Part shown: piece after piece, positions 36,529-48,432 of the stretch | Layout: the number at the start of each line of letters is the position of its first letter | Numbering within the stretch: the first letter of the stretch is position 1 | Assembly (NCBI GenBank): GCA_028386065.3 | Contig: JAKUCV010006862.1 | Location: forward strand, 17,109 to 81,108 | Direction of reading: 5' to 3' | Origin: Turnera subulata | Lineage: Eukaryota > Streptophyta > Magnoliopsida > Malpighiales > Passifloraceae | Length of the DNA stretch: 64,000 nt | Translations under genes and position numbers: made by a program | The notes under the pieces: generated by a model | Database searches by the model: none | The model's input: the letters and a program-made list of their open reading frames with translations, nothing else | What the model was told of the DNA's origin: nothing

Positions 36529-38049
36529 CTATTTGTACTGGTAACATTTGGTCTGCAGGTTCAGATCAGGTCTCCACCACTGATGAATTCCATGTGCTTC
36601 CCTAAAACCATGCGAAGGAGTTAGATTGACTGTCAGACTTGCCGAAGGAAGAAGGTGAAGTGGCTCTGATTCTTTACCAAAGGCGCTCATAATAAGACCC
36701 CTAAATGAATTCCGGGTCGCTAACCTCTCGACCGCCCCAAATCCAAACCCAATCTCACTCATTTTATTCCTGTGTTGAAAATATCCAATATACTCTGAGC
36801 ACAGATGATCACCAGGATTGACAAACAATTTTGGAATCCATGCAGACAGAGCATCAAATGGATCTATCGAGTGATTGCCCTTCTTTGCATTTGCAGCAAT
36901 TGCGAGACCAGCTTTAATCACACTGCCCGTAATGCGGAGCCCGTGTTTCACTCTTTGGTCTTTGATTCTCTCAATTGGGGCAGACAAGAATGGTGAATTA
37001 AACAGATAGGCTTGAATACAGATCCCTGTCTTCGCCATGGTCTTTCCAGCAAGCATTGCCACTGCTGCTCCCAGAGAATGGCCTGCTAACCAGACATTTG
37101 ACTCACCAGCAGCAGCAACCACATTGCGCACTGCTTGGATGGCAGCCTCGGAACGAGAGGTCTCATGGAGTCCATTTCTAATGATGCGTACATCCAACTT
37201 TAGGTCTCGTAAGAATGAGTCCGGCTCGGTTATGGTGCCACGAAAGGCAATTACATAACGTGGGCTTTCATCAATTGATTGGTGGCAGCCAGCTGTTGGA
37301 GGTTTGAATTCATAAACAGCACCAAAAATAGAGGAATCAACATCATCCACAAGCTGACGAAGCAACTTAAAATGAAGAAACTCCCACCAAGGAGGAGCTA
37401 GAGCTTGAGCGCCTTGACGCTTCAACTGGCGGTCACGCTCTAGAATGTAGACACCTTGAACTAAACTGGCAGCGACTGATGTCCGGTGATGTGCATTTGC
37501 CCTGCAAATGGTTGTAACCAGTTGTAACCGGCATCGTGTCTCAAGAGCTGTGCAATTTAGCATGCCAAAGTCTAACAACCACTGCAACTGTGTCCAATAC
37601 AAATATGCAAATGTTTCTCAAGAATTTGCAACTCACTGCAACTGCCAAAGCTTGCAACTATTTAATTGCATTAAAAATTTAACACCATCCGAAAGTAATG
37701 ACACTCATAGAATAGTCAATTTCTTGGGAAATGTGAGTTTTATGTCATACAAAAGTTTCACCAGAGCAACTGCATGATCCGGTGGATTCTAGATGAGAAA
37801 CTAAAAATGATATGAGCAGGCATACAGTCAAGTCATATGTATCTTTGCTCGTTGGTGTAGCAAGTTTATCAAAGATTGTGGCATTATCTGCATTCTACCT
37901 CAAAGCTCAGAAATACTGAAACTTTTCTGACACTTAAAAAAAATTTGAGGGTAGGCAATTCATAGCATGAGAAGTGTACATACTAACCAATCTATTAAAG
38001 TCAAGTGTAAGGGTCCTACAAGACTGAAGTCTTCCATCTCAGAGGCCAT
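36529..38049 (-). CDS. Class-3 lipase-like alpha/beta hydrolase (At4g10955 type), copy B
   Basis: Coding exons 38049-37988 and 37501-36529 give 344 residues with the same split Trp codon as copy A. The start MASEMEDFSLVGPLHLTLID and the nucleophile elbow GHSLG (Ser163) are intact, as is YVIAFRGT. Compared with copy A it lacks three residues in the KKGN-HSIDPFDALS stretch and has several substitutions, with no stop or frameshift, so it appears to be under constraint or recently copied. The coding intron (37502-37987) shows more indel change than the exons. Upstream, the presumed 5' UTR intron holds about 8 kb of transposons, so expression may differ from copy A. Confidence 0.92.
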
Positions 38050-38477
38050 GGCACATCAATCCTTTCACCCCTCCTCTTTGATTTTGCTGAAGGCACCACT
38101 GCAATGCAGATCAGAGATTAAAAACCGCTACACAAGGTCTATTAAATAGTTATCAAACCCGGCCCGGCCGGTTCGACCGGTTGAACAGTGACCCGCAGCA
38201 TATTTTTGGTTTTAGAGGTGTTGAACCGGGTCTATAAGTGAACAGTATAAAACTTGTTGACCCGACCGGTTTTATGGCGATCTGGTTGAATCGATGACCT
38301 AGTCGGGTCAATTTTATATCACAAAACACAAAAAAAAATTATTTTCTTATTTTTACATGAAATTATATTATTTGATGGAAATCAAGAATTTATATTTATC
38401 TTTTATTATCAAAATATCAGTAAATATTAATATATAAAAATTAAAATAATTAATTATTTAATAATTATTATTCTTGG

Positions 38478-38675
38478 TGTTATAAAACATATGGTGAAAA
38501 CTATTGTACTTAACTTTTATAGTATATATATGTACACCAATATTGAAATAAAAGTATAGACCAGATAGAGGCAGAGTTCTGCCTTTTCTTCTTCTCTATT
38601 TTTTCTTCATCTTCTTTCTTCACCGTCTCTTCTTCTCCATCAATTCTTCTTCATTAAACACTAATATTCATAACA
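38478..38675 (+). repeat. 5' LTR of the nested copia element
   Basis: TGTTATAAAACATATGG...ATTCATAACA, with a TATATATATG core near 38522 and a pyrimidine-rich 3' half. Confidence 0.92.
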
Positions 38676-39901
38676 CGTTATCAGTACGAATTAGCCTCTA
38701 CCCAGAGAAGAATAGAAAAATCAACCCAAAAAATGAAAAAAAATCGAAAAAAAAGGAAGAAAACCCGGAGAAGATGAACAGTAACCACCTTCCTCGGGTT
38801 ACTGTTCACGCCGACGAGCTCCTTGACGCCGTTCGCTGCACCACCACCACTGGCGTGCTCCTCATGCCGTCGCCGACTGAACGACGCTTCCTCAGCCCGC
38901 CTCCGCCATCGGACGCGCTGCCTAGACGCGACGACCCGAGAGGAGACCCGATGACCCGTTTTTCTCCTGCACTTGGCCGCCTCGTTCTGCCGCTGTCGAC
39001 GACGAGCCAGCAGCTCCTCATCGCTTGCTCGGTCGCCGTCACAATAGCCGCCGGACGCGACCGTCTCCTTCGCCTCCCGCAGCTCTCGCCGTTCGCGCCA
39101 ACCGCAACTGAGACCAGACCGTGGCCGCCATATGTCGGGTAAGCCCGATGTCCCCTTCTTTTCCTTTGCTTTGGCCGTTTCTGTTCTCGTTTTCGGGTTG
39201 TTTTTCTTTAGGCAAGGATGGTGGTTTGGTGCTGGTGACTGGATTTTGTGAGTATTTTCAGTGGAAAATTTTAGGTTCTTGCAGAACTATTGAACGGGTA
39301 ATGCCCAATTTTCTATATCTTTGTTTATTGATGAGTTGGGTTGTTTTTCATTATAAATTATACTTGGTCTTTTCGTTTGTGGGTTATCACGTGTTGAAGT
39401 CTGCAATTGTTTTTCCATTATTTCCCACGCTATATATTGTTTATTCTCTGAGCACAAATGCATCAATTAAATAATAGAACATGTAATTTTTGCTTGACAA
39501 TTCTGGTTAGACACAACTCATAGTTTATCCTCTTATGGTCGACTCTCATATATTGATTTTTGGAGAAGTAGTGTTTATGCTTGTGAATTTCTGTCAAAGA
39601 GCAGAAGCGTTTACATGGGTTCTTCCAAGTTTCAATCATCTCTATGCATATGTTTCACTAGACTAATAACCGGGGCATTAGTATGGTATATGGTTTTGTC
39701 ACATAGAATTAAATGGTGAATGCTAATGATAATGGTGAATTATCCTGAGGCATAACCAAGTCGGATTAATTTACGGTAAAGCATAATTGCATATCAAATT
39801 ATGTGCATGTTATTATTATATATTCTATATTATTATGCTATTTATTACTGCTGAAAGATTTATCGAGTAAGCATATTTTATGTTTTTGTTTAAATTACGA
39901 T

Positions 39902-40145
39902 TGGGCTATTAAAAGGCGCATTGTATTTAATTTCTTGTTTTAATTTCTTTACGATTTTATTGGGCTCGTATAAGGCCCATCGCATTTACTTTGCGATAAT
40001 TTAATTTTTATTGGGCTAATTTATAAAAGGCCCATTGCATTTAATTTTTAGTCATTTATTTTAATTGGGCTAATTTATATAAGGCCCATTGATCTTAATT
40101 TTTTGGTTATTTAATTCTTCATTGGGCTAATTAATAAAAAGCCCA
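39902..40145. repeat. Five TGGGCT...AGGCCCA hairpins in the copia leader
   Basis: Inverted repeats with 6-10-base loops start at 39902, 39961, 40012, 40066 and 40123, spaced 51-59 bases. Spacers share GCATTTAATTTTT-type sequence, so these are diverged tandem units of roughly 55 bases. The same structure recurs at 63113-63393. Confidence 0.85.
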
Positions 40146-40984
40146 TGTTTATTTATTTTAATTAAGTCTTTTGATTATGTTACTTGAATTTTACGCCCTC
40201 AAAATTTCCGGAAGAAATTTATCATGGGCATTAAATGCTAAAATGCATTTATATGATAATAATCTAGAAGACTAAATATAAGAGTTCAGCAAACTCAATA
40301 AAAGAAAATACAACGAAGACTGGAAGTCTTACCGTTCAAAAGATCCTGAAGATCCTTCAATGAAAAATCGAAAATAAAAATATGACCACCAGAAGGTGGA
40401 TATTATACTTGCTTACCCTGAAGGAGCAATTCATTTTATATTCAATTTATTTTATGTTCAGTTTAAATTATTACGCATTGCAATTTATTTTATTTACTTT
40501 TCAGTACTTAATAATTGTTTCTAGAATAATGCCTCAAGCATTAGTCTCGAAGACAATGCAAAATTGACACCCACAGGGGGAGAATTATATGCGTGGATGT
40601 CAATATAACATATTATGACTTCTCGAAATGAGAAAAGATTAACAAGCTCCAGAAAAGCATAAATCCAAATATGTTCCCGAAGAACGCATGTTTTAATATG
40701 ATCTAGAAGATCATATATTTACGCTCTGGAAGAGCATAAACTCCTGAAGAGTACAAAATATTCTTGTTTACAGTAATTATAGAAATTATTACGGATCCAT
40801 TAAATCGACTCTACTCTATTCCCTGAAGCGAATAAGACAATATTATTAATTTGTCCCTATGACCGTGGATGAGATTATAATGGCAAAGGGGGAAAACATG
40901 CATATTATTATTGCATATGGGATTTATTACAAGGAGAACATTCACATAGAGGAATTATTCTCATACATAAGTTGAAATAATTAT

Positions 40985-41668
40985 TTATCGATTGGGTACA
41001 ACATTGACCCTAAAACTCTGGGCTCCGTTATTGATGTTGACCCTAACACTATCGTTCCAGGAGAACCACATACCACCCATGTTGTTTTCTCCAGGTAGCA
41101 CAAACCGATTTGCTGGAGGAAAACGGAGTGGTATTACTCCATGATTCTCTGCTGGTTGCCACAGGGTTTCAGTAATCAGTACCATGTTGGGCTTGTACTG
41201 ATTCTTCAGATCCCTTAAGGTACGCACGAGATCTTGGGATCGCCTGGCCACTCCCCTGCAATTCCATAATAAAAGTCGTACCTTGGGCCATGTAGGCGGT
41301 AACCCAGAAACCCTTGGGATACTCCGAGCCATCATAGAAATCTGATAATAGCTACTCTGATTCAGAATTTGACAAGTAGGCTCTAGCTGGAATTCCTGCA
41401 TTCTATCATAAATGAAAAACATAATAGAGTTAGCCGAACCATAAAAAGAAGCCCTTAGATTGCTTTGGTCCTCTAGAAAGAAAGTCTCTTCCATAGGAGT
41501 CATAAAGAACCTAGATGAGTAAAGCTCATCAACAAAAACTAAACGAGGAATTCTTGCGAGTTCACTCGGCAATTCCTCCTGCTGCTCATTCAGCATGCTA
41601 TAGGCTAGTCTATTCCTCCTTCCTAGATTGGCACCCTCAACAAAGAAAACGGTATAGGGGGAAGGCAT
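40985..41668 (-). mobile_element. LINE-type fragment with endonuclease start, antisense in the copia element
   Basis: An unbroken 227-codon frame on the minus strand. Its last third reads VRLLLWNCRGVARRSQD, MVLITETLWQP and GMWFSWND, the beginning of an APE-like endonuclease of a plant LINE, with the N of WNCRG and the E of ITETLW as expected metal and active-site residues. The first two thirds (MPSPYTVFFVEGANLGRRN onward) I do not recognise and may be the LINE's own 5' part or captured sequence. No second-strand catalytic Asp/His segment follows before the frame ends, so it is a fragment. Lack of stops suggests it is younger than the host element. Confidence 0.6.
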
Positions 41669-42719
41669 GTTTTATCTTGTTAATGTTTTTATGTATGTTT
41701 CCATCACATATCTTCCCCCCCTTCTTATAGCCTGAGCTTAGACAGCTAGGTGACAGTTTTCATATATGGACCCTCTTTCTATCTCCGAAAAGATCCAGAA
41801 GATTTCTCGGTAATTTGCATTATTTTTCAGAAAATTCCAAAGCTTTCCAATCCTCGAGGATTTGCTTTTGTAAATGTTTGCCACTACATTAATTATTGCT
41901 CAATAATTCTGATTTTTTCTGACATGAGTGGCAGATATAAGCCTGAAATTGGCACATATATTGCAACCTGAAGCTAGCAATCTAAGTCATTAAACTTACC
42001 ATATTCAGCCAGAAGCTGAAATGCTCTAGCCTGAAGCTAGCAATTTTAAGTGTTTAAATACACAAGTTTATACAGTCAGAAGCTGAGACCAACTAGAAGT
42101 TGGCTGATAGATATGTAATTTATAGCTAGTATGCACCATCCAGAAGCTGGTAAATAATTTTTCTAAGTTATCCAGCCTGAAGCTGGCACCAACTTGAAGT
42201 TGGTACATGGACTTATTGTTTGGCATGACCGGTTGGGCCATCCCGGGTCAATAATGATGCACAAAATTTATTTGGTCATTCATTGAAAAACTAGAAATTT
42301 TTACAATCAATGAATTTCCATGTATTTGTTTGCAGCGAAATTAATAATACGGCCTTCCTAAGATGAGATTGGCCTAGACCAGCAAGTTTGGGATTAATTC
42401 TGGGATATGAACGCGGACTGATAAATCCGCTGTGTTGACCATCTAGGTAATTTTTACGATGCGTCGACTAGATGGTCCATTGTGTGACGCAAATTGGCAT
42501 TGTGCGCACTTGTTTTAATGATTAAGTCACTTGCGGGTACATATCCCTAATTATGTTATTAGACTATATGTCTAAATGATGCTGGTATATTTCTTCAATG
42601 GGTAACGTATATCACTGGAAATAAACCCAAACAGATCTGGGGGAACATTGACAATTGATTGCCTGACCATTGATGAAATATGACTATTTGAGAAAACGGT
42701 ATTTTACACGCAGCAGCAC

Positions 42720-44548
42720 TTGTGTGTATCAAGCCAACAAGTTATCATAAGGTCTCCCCATTTAATTGGTTATTGGTCACAAAATATCTCCCATCTTCGG
42801 ACCGTTGATTATGTACCAAATACTCCACCACAGCATATTAAAGTTGGTCTTCAAAGAAGATTGGGAATAGATGTTGGGTATGAGTCTCCATCAATTACAA
42901 CGTTATTGAAACTATTGACTAAAGTATTGGAGATTCATTTATAGCATGATTTGCTTATTGTTAATTTGATATGTGTGTATACCCAACATCAGGGGGAGAA
43001 AATGAGCGGCTGGATCAAGATATAATTAAAATGTAATTCAATGCTTAATTTTGATCCTCAAACGATTTTGTGTGAACATGAAGTTCAGAAGATGATTCAT
43101 TTGCAGGAAATTGATATGCAATTGCCAGACACATTTAAATTAAGTGTGACCATATACCAGCTGCGAATGCTCCTGTTTAAATTGATGTTCCTGAAGAACA
43201 ATGTAAGTATGCAAATGAATCTATAGATTATACTCTGTTCCAAAAAAAAAAAAGAAAAGAAAAGAAATTCTCAATAGAGAAAAAGGAGCAAATGAGATAA
43301 GATGGCCCCAGTAAGAAAATAAGGCCTCCAGTAATGGTTTGAATTAAAAGTCCTCCAGAAGAGGTTGGTTTTTCTAACATAAATTTATAAAGTTTCAGAA
43401 GTAACTCAGGTACCTGAAATAAATGAGCATGATGAGATCTCAATTACAGTGTCAGAAATGAGATGGAACCGACGTGAAATAACCGTCGACGAAATATTTA
43501 CTTTATATAGCACTAAATAAAATGAGGATCATGAACCTACTAATGAAACTAGGCGTTGTATGATTGACCAAAATATATGAGATATGATTAAAGGCTGTGT
43601 TGGACTCGCTTGTGAAACGAGAAAAATTTTCGGACCGGTAGTCCGTTCACTAGATGGGTATAAAATTGATCGGTCGAAAAATGGGTTCTTGTGCGGAAAA
43701 GATATTGAAATATAAAAGCATGGTTTTGTAGCACAAGATTTACCCAAACAACCTGGTATTAATTGTGAGGAGATACACTCCCCTGTGGTGGATGCGATTA
43801 TTTTGATAAGTTTGGCATTACATGAAAAGAATTAGAAATGCTTCTAATGAATGCTTTTACAGCCTACTATGGATTCATAAGTCGTGAAATATACATGAAG
43901 ATCCCTGAAGGATCCAAGTTGCTTGAAGCAACTAATTCTCGGGAAATTACAAAAATTGAACCGAGTTTAAATCATTTTGAGTATGGGTAAAATTGTGTTG
44001 ATTGGAACTCCAGAAGAGGCTTCGAAATACCGTGCTGTTAGATTGGTCCTGAAGTACCCTGTCAAAGTGCAATTTACATTGCAAGAAATATAAAGCCTGA
44101 AGCTTTTGACTTAAGCCTATTGGCATGATATACATTTACTCTCATCTTCGGAGAATAACAAATGTGTAATCCTGTAAACCCAAAAGAGAGTAAAGTTGAT
44201 TTTCGCAGGTGTAGATCCCTTATTTAGTCCACATAAACCAGAGACGGACATCAACCACAACTTTACACATGATATTGCAATATCATCGAGACTACAAAAG
44301 CAAGATGGCAAGATAGATGCTCCAAAGACAAAATTATGAAGATAATGTTGCCTACATTGTCCAATTGGCATGCAACGACATCATGATATCAAGGGAGACC
44401 AAAATAAGGGGGAGTAGAATACGCACTGCACTCTTTTTTCCTTCACCAAGTTTTTATCCTTCTGGGTTTTTCTTGATAAGGTTTTTAATGAGGCAATTGC
44501 CCCAAAAAAGCATATTTTACCCAAAGTACAACAGTATTCAAGGGGGAG
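42720..44548 (+). pseudogene. Decayed copia integrase, RT and RNase H pieces
   Basis: Near 42750-42930 a frame reads SQNISHLRTVDYVPNTPP and RRLGIDVGYESPSI, the end of the integrase region. Pieces of RT follow (43720-43790, 43880-44110) and the tail before the polypurine tract matches 1165-1308. All are broken by stops and deletions. Confidence 0.75.
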
Positions 44549-44746
44549 TGATATAAAACATATGGTGAAAACTATTGTACTTAACTTTTATAGTATATAT
44601 ATGTACACCAATATTGAAATAAAAGTATAGACCTGATAGAGGCAGAGTTCTGCCTTTTCTTCTTCTCTATTTTTCCTTCATCTTCTTTCTTCACCCTCTC
44701 TTCTTCTCCATCAATTCTTCTTCATTAAACACTAATATTCATAACA
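44549..44746 (+). repeat. 3' LTR of the nested copia element
   Basis: Starts TGATATAAAAC after the polypurine tract and ends ATTCATAACA before the CTTGG duplication. Confidence 0.92.
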
Positions 44747-45004
44747 CTTGGTCAATTATATTGAACCCATGTTTGAACTCGGTTGGACTACTAAACCGTG
44801 ACCTGCGACTTTTCTGAGACTTTATCCAGGTTGAGTCTGATAACTATGGTCTATTTCACTAGAATAATATACAAATAACCAAAACCCACCGACATAATTT
44901 ATAAGGGCAATCTATCCTGGCAATGCAACAGTTAAATGTTTTAAAGCTAACGAAATTTTCGACACATCATCTGAAAATGGGTAAACCTCAAGCCACATCA
45001 CATA

Positions 45005-46229
45005 GGGATAAAGGATTCTAGAAGTCCTAATATTTTTAGTCATTTTTCAATCGAGTCCTATAATTTCTTTTTTTATTAATCAAGTCCCATCACTTTGAAT
45101 CGTTTATGAAATGACACAGTGTTGATGTGTTCAAATGTCTACATCATTAGGACTTGATTGATCAAATAAAAAAAATTATAGGACTCAATTAAGAATTATT
45201 TTATAAATTATAAGACTTCTAAAAATATTAAGCCCTAAAATTTTAAAATTCTTAATTATAAATTTTAACCACAAAATCTTGAATCATAAAGTAATATAAT
45301 AAATTAATAGATTTTAAATTTTAAAATTTTAAACTCTAAAATAATACTTAAATCTTAAAATACCAAAATTCTAAATCTTAAATTCTACATTTAAAATTTT
45401 AAAATCTAGAATTTTCAATAACTTTATATCCACTTTAAAAGAATCACCCCTAAAATTTTAAATCTCTAAATTATAAAATCTTAAATCCTAAAGCCTTATA
45501 TCTTAAAACCATAAACCCTGAAATTGTAATTCTTAAATCATATATAGTAATGACTTAGAACCTCAAAACTTTAAATATTAAACCCTAAAATCAGTCTTAA
45601 AAGATAATTTTAGATAGTGTATGCCAAATAAATTAATTATTATTCAAAATGAAGAATTGGGATTTTAGATTATTTACGATTGGTATGTAACCCTATTTCT
45701 AATATTAAGGTCAGGATTTAAGAATTTATGATTTAGAATTTTAATATTAATGATATAAGATTTTAAAGTTTACTGCTTTAGATTTTAGGATTTATGATTA
45801 TAAATTTATAATTTTAATATCATAAAGTTTTGAGTTTTAAGCTTAGCACTATAAGATTAAAAATTTTATGAATTTAATCTTTAAAGCTTTAATATTTAGG
45901 AGTTTAAAAATTTTAACTCGATGTCTTATAATTTATTAAATAATTTCTAATTAAATTCTATAATCTTAAATTTTATTATTCAAGTCCTATAATTTGTTGA
46001 TTTGGTTAATCAAGTCCTAATGATGTGGACTTTAGACATGTCAGCATGTGATGTGTACATATCACATCATAAGATAACGGCCAACTCAGCAAAATTGAAT
46101 GGAAAATGGTGCCTAGGACTTCTTTAATAGACAACTCTAAATAATAGGACTTGATTAATCAAAAAAGAAGTTATAGGACTTGATTGAAAAATACCTAAAA
46201 AAAATAGAACTTCTAGAACCCTTTATCCC
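45005..46229. mobile_element. MITE-like TIR element (1.2 kb) in block B
   Basis: Ends GGGATAAAGGATTCTAGAAG and (reverse complement of the right end) GGGATAAAGGGTTCTAGAAG are inverted repeats of about 25 bases, with GAGTCCTATAA-type repeats inside each end. Flanks ATCACATA and ATCACAGA match 7 of 8. Block A has one site (CACATCAAAGAGAC). The core is AT-rich, with many degenerate copies of TTTTAAAATTCTTAAAT-like sequence, and is non-coding. Confidence 0.8.
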
Positions 46230-47491
46230 ATCACAGAGACATACCGATCTTCTCTGAAATGATCTGCTCAAGATATATCAACCCAAATAAGTCCTAGACT
46301 GAAGCTCATAGCGGTCAACCTCATTGACCATTCTCTATGTTCTTGCTTAGACCACTTGTGCAAACTGTCATCAATAGTTAATAAGGGCTGAAGGTCTACT
46401 TTTTTATTCATTAGTACATGAAGCAATGGAACTTGTTTTTGTTCTCTTTCTATTTGATTGAGTCCCAGACGAAAATTTAACAAACCACACTATGGACAAG
46501 AAACTAACTTTGATGAATGACTTCTCTGAATGCAAATATCATAAACATAATAATCCAATTACCCTTCTAAAATGAGGTTCTAGCGAACCGCATTCTAAAT
46601 TGGCTTCTGAACTAGCCATGTTATTTTAGAAGGATTGAGGAGTCAAACCGAGACTCAAATTTCAAGAACAGTAAATGAAGAAAATAATCCCCAAATTCAT
46701 CACACCAATTTGGATCTATTTTGTTACACAAGACACGAACTTTACGCAAACAAAACAGCACCCACGTTGTAAAGTTTCAAACTTGCCCCGAAACCAATCA
46801 CCAAACATAAAGAAACCATGCACAATTAATCAACAAAAATGTATGTGGAAAGCCTGTGCTCTACTGGTCCGAATTCAATTTTAATTGCATTTATCGGCTG
46901 TAAGCGAATAACAAACATGGAAAAGACGCTTCGTAAGAGAAACCTACCGTGATCAAGTATTGTGAAGAGCAGATCTGTAAGGGACGACGATATGCACAGA
47001 AAGGCTTTCAAATTTACCTTCTATTTCTTCCCTCTTCTTGTCCCCCCTGGTTTATGAGTTTGGTGGTGGTGGTGAGTATTTAATAAATACAAGGATGTGG
47101 TTACTAGAGAAACAGACCCCCAACAACCAGGTATTTTCCTTGTTCCCTCTTGCACACCACCACTTGATAAGTCAATACCACTAGAACAATTCTCAACAAA
47201 AAAAAAAATACCACTAGAACAAACTTAGAAACACTTCCGAATACAATGTCTCAAAGATCAAGAATCAATTCAAACAACAAAACATAATGAAGGAGTTAAG
47301 CGTAGTAAAGCAAATCTTGAAAATGCCACAAGTAAATAATAAACTACCTGATAAGTAAAATCCCTGAAATAAACAAGGCAAAGAAATAAAGTTAAAGAAA
47401 ACCTCAAATCCTCAATAAAGTTAAAGAAAACCTCAATAATGATAAAAAAACATGGGTCGCTGAAATTTACACCTTAAACGTCGTATTTATC

Positions 47492-48069
47492 ATAGTATCA
47501 ATCCCGGCCCGGCCAGTTCGACCGGTTGAACCATGACCCATAGCCTATTTTGGGTTTTCCACCTCTTTGGACCGCTTACGTAATTTACCCGGAAAAAATC
47601 AGCTGACCCGGCCGGTTTTCATTGACCCGGCAAAACCGTCAAAAAACCCGGGGCTCGGAGCGGGTCACTTGTGTACTATAAAATAGCCCAAAAAGTCATA
47701 TTCCCTAATTTTTTACCCGATTGTTCCTAATCTAATTGGAATGAAACACTGGTATTTTTAAAGAAACTATCTTTTCTATGGATTGATATTAATATTTAAC
47801 TTTAATAACATGTATTATTATCTACTGAGTTATGGATGGTATATATTTAATAACTTTGGAGCTTGAATGATTACCTATTATCTTGTAACTATACATGAAT
47901 TGATATGATATATGAATTATTAAATTTTTAATTTTTTTATTAAGTATTTATCACCCTGGGTTAGTTAAAATGAACCTCCCGGTTCAATTAATTGACCCCC
48001 CGGTCCGACCAGTGAACCATGACCCATGGCCTTTTCTGAATTTGTCTCCGGGCCGGATCTGATAACTAT
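47492..48069. mobile_element. Second copy of the ATAGTTATCA TIR element (578 bp)
   Basis: Begins ATAGTATCAATCCCGGCCCGG and ends CCGGGCCGGATCTGATAACTAT, longer inverted ends than the copy at 38145. Interior motifs GGTTCGACCGGTTGAACC and CCATGACCCAT are shared with it. Flanks TATTTAT on both sides (47484-47491, 48071-48079) suggest a 7-9 bp target duplication. Confidence 0.75.
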
Positions 48070-48432
48070 GCTATTTATATTAATAGCTAATACTAAACCC
48101 TGTAAATACTAAAAATAAAATATGTCCACTCAACCCATGACGCCCACACTATTAGATTAGTGAGGGCATTAAAGTCAAAATTTCGGAGTCCAACGCGCCT
48201 GGACTCCGAGGCCACATCTTTTCAAGGGGCCTCGAGTCCACGCCTGAGCCCCCTGCTCGTGGGACTCAAGTCCACGACAGGCCATATGGACTCACATCAA
48301 GTTCGTTCGCCAAACGCGGATTCGAGTCCAAGTCCATGTGGACTTGGTCCAAGTCCCCTGAAACAAACGGTGCCTTACAAACAAACATCAAGATCATGTG
48401 GAGTTCTATATAATAGAAAAATAAGATCCCAA

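Larger units (their letters stand above)
38478..44746 (+). mobile_element. Ty1-copia element nested in the TIR transposon
   Basis: LTRs 38478-38675 and 44549-44746 are each 198 bases and differ at about four positions. The target duplication CTTGG is exact (38473-38477 and 44747-44751). CGTTATCAGTACGA directly follows the 5' LTR, as at 62361, and CAAGGGGGAG precedes the 3' LTR. The interior is decayed: no frame of pol longer than about 75 codons survives, and a LINE fragment sits inside it. It belongs to the same lineage as the elements at 358-1683 and 62112. Confidence 0.92.
38145..44847. mobile_element. TIR DNA transposon (non-coding) split by a copia element
   Basis: Ends are ATAGTTATCAAACCCGGCCC (from 38146) and TGATAACTAT (to 44847), an inverted repeat of at least 10 bases. 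Flanks GGTCTATTA (38136-38144) and GGTCTATTT (44848-44856) match 8 of 9, and block A has the single site GGTCTATTCACTAG. An 8-9 bp duplication fits a Mutator-like or hAT-like non-autonomous element. Its own sequence is only about 430 bases (38145-38472 and 44752-44847), rich in CCGGTTCGACCGG-type motifs. A relative lies at 47492. Confidence 0.8.
38099..46947 (-). other. Presumed 5' UTR intron of lipase copy B, swollen by transposons
   Basis: The acceptor (38099) and donor (ACG|GTAGGT at 46947) of the block A 5' UTR intron are both conserved here. The distance is 8.8 kb against 0.9 kb in A, because a TIR element with nested copia and a MITE lie inside. Prediction from comparison only. Confidence 0.45.
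34358..47165. repeat. Duplicated segment, block B (12.8 kb with insertions)
   Basis: Direct repeat of block A. Without the three inserted elements (34695-35771, 38145-44847, 45005-46229) it is about 3.8 kb, matching A. It carries lipase copy B and its presumed 5' UTR intron and promoter. The last part (46238-47165) matches A 18770-19705. Confidence 0.85.

Noticed and set aside
38774..39142. 122-codon frame after the copia primer-binding site
   Set aside because: It lies in the GC-rich untranslated leader; the matching leader at 62430-62660 does not keep the frame, so coding is unlikely.
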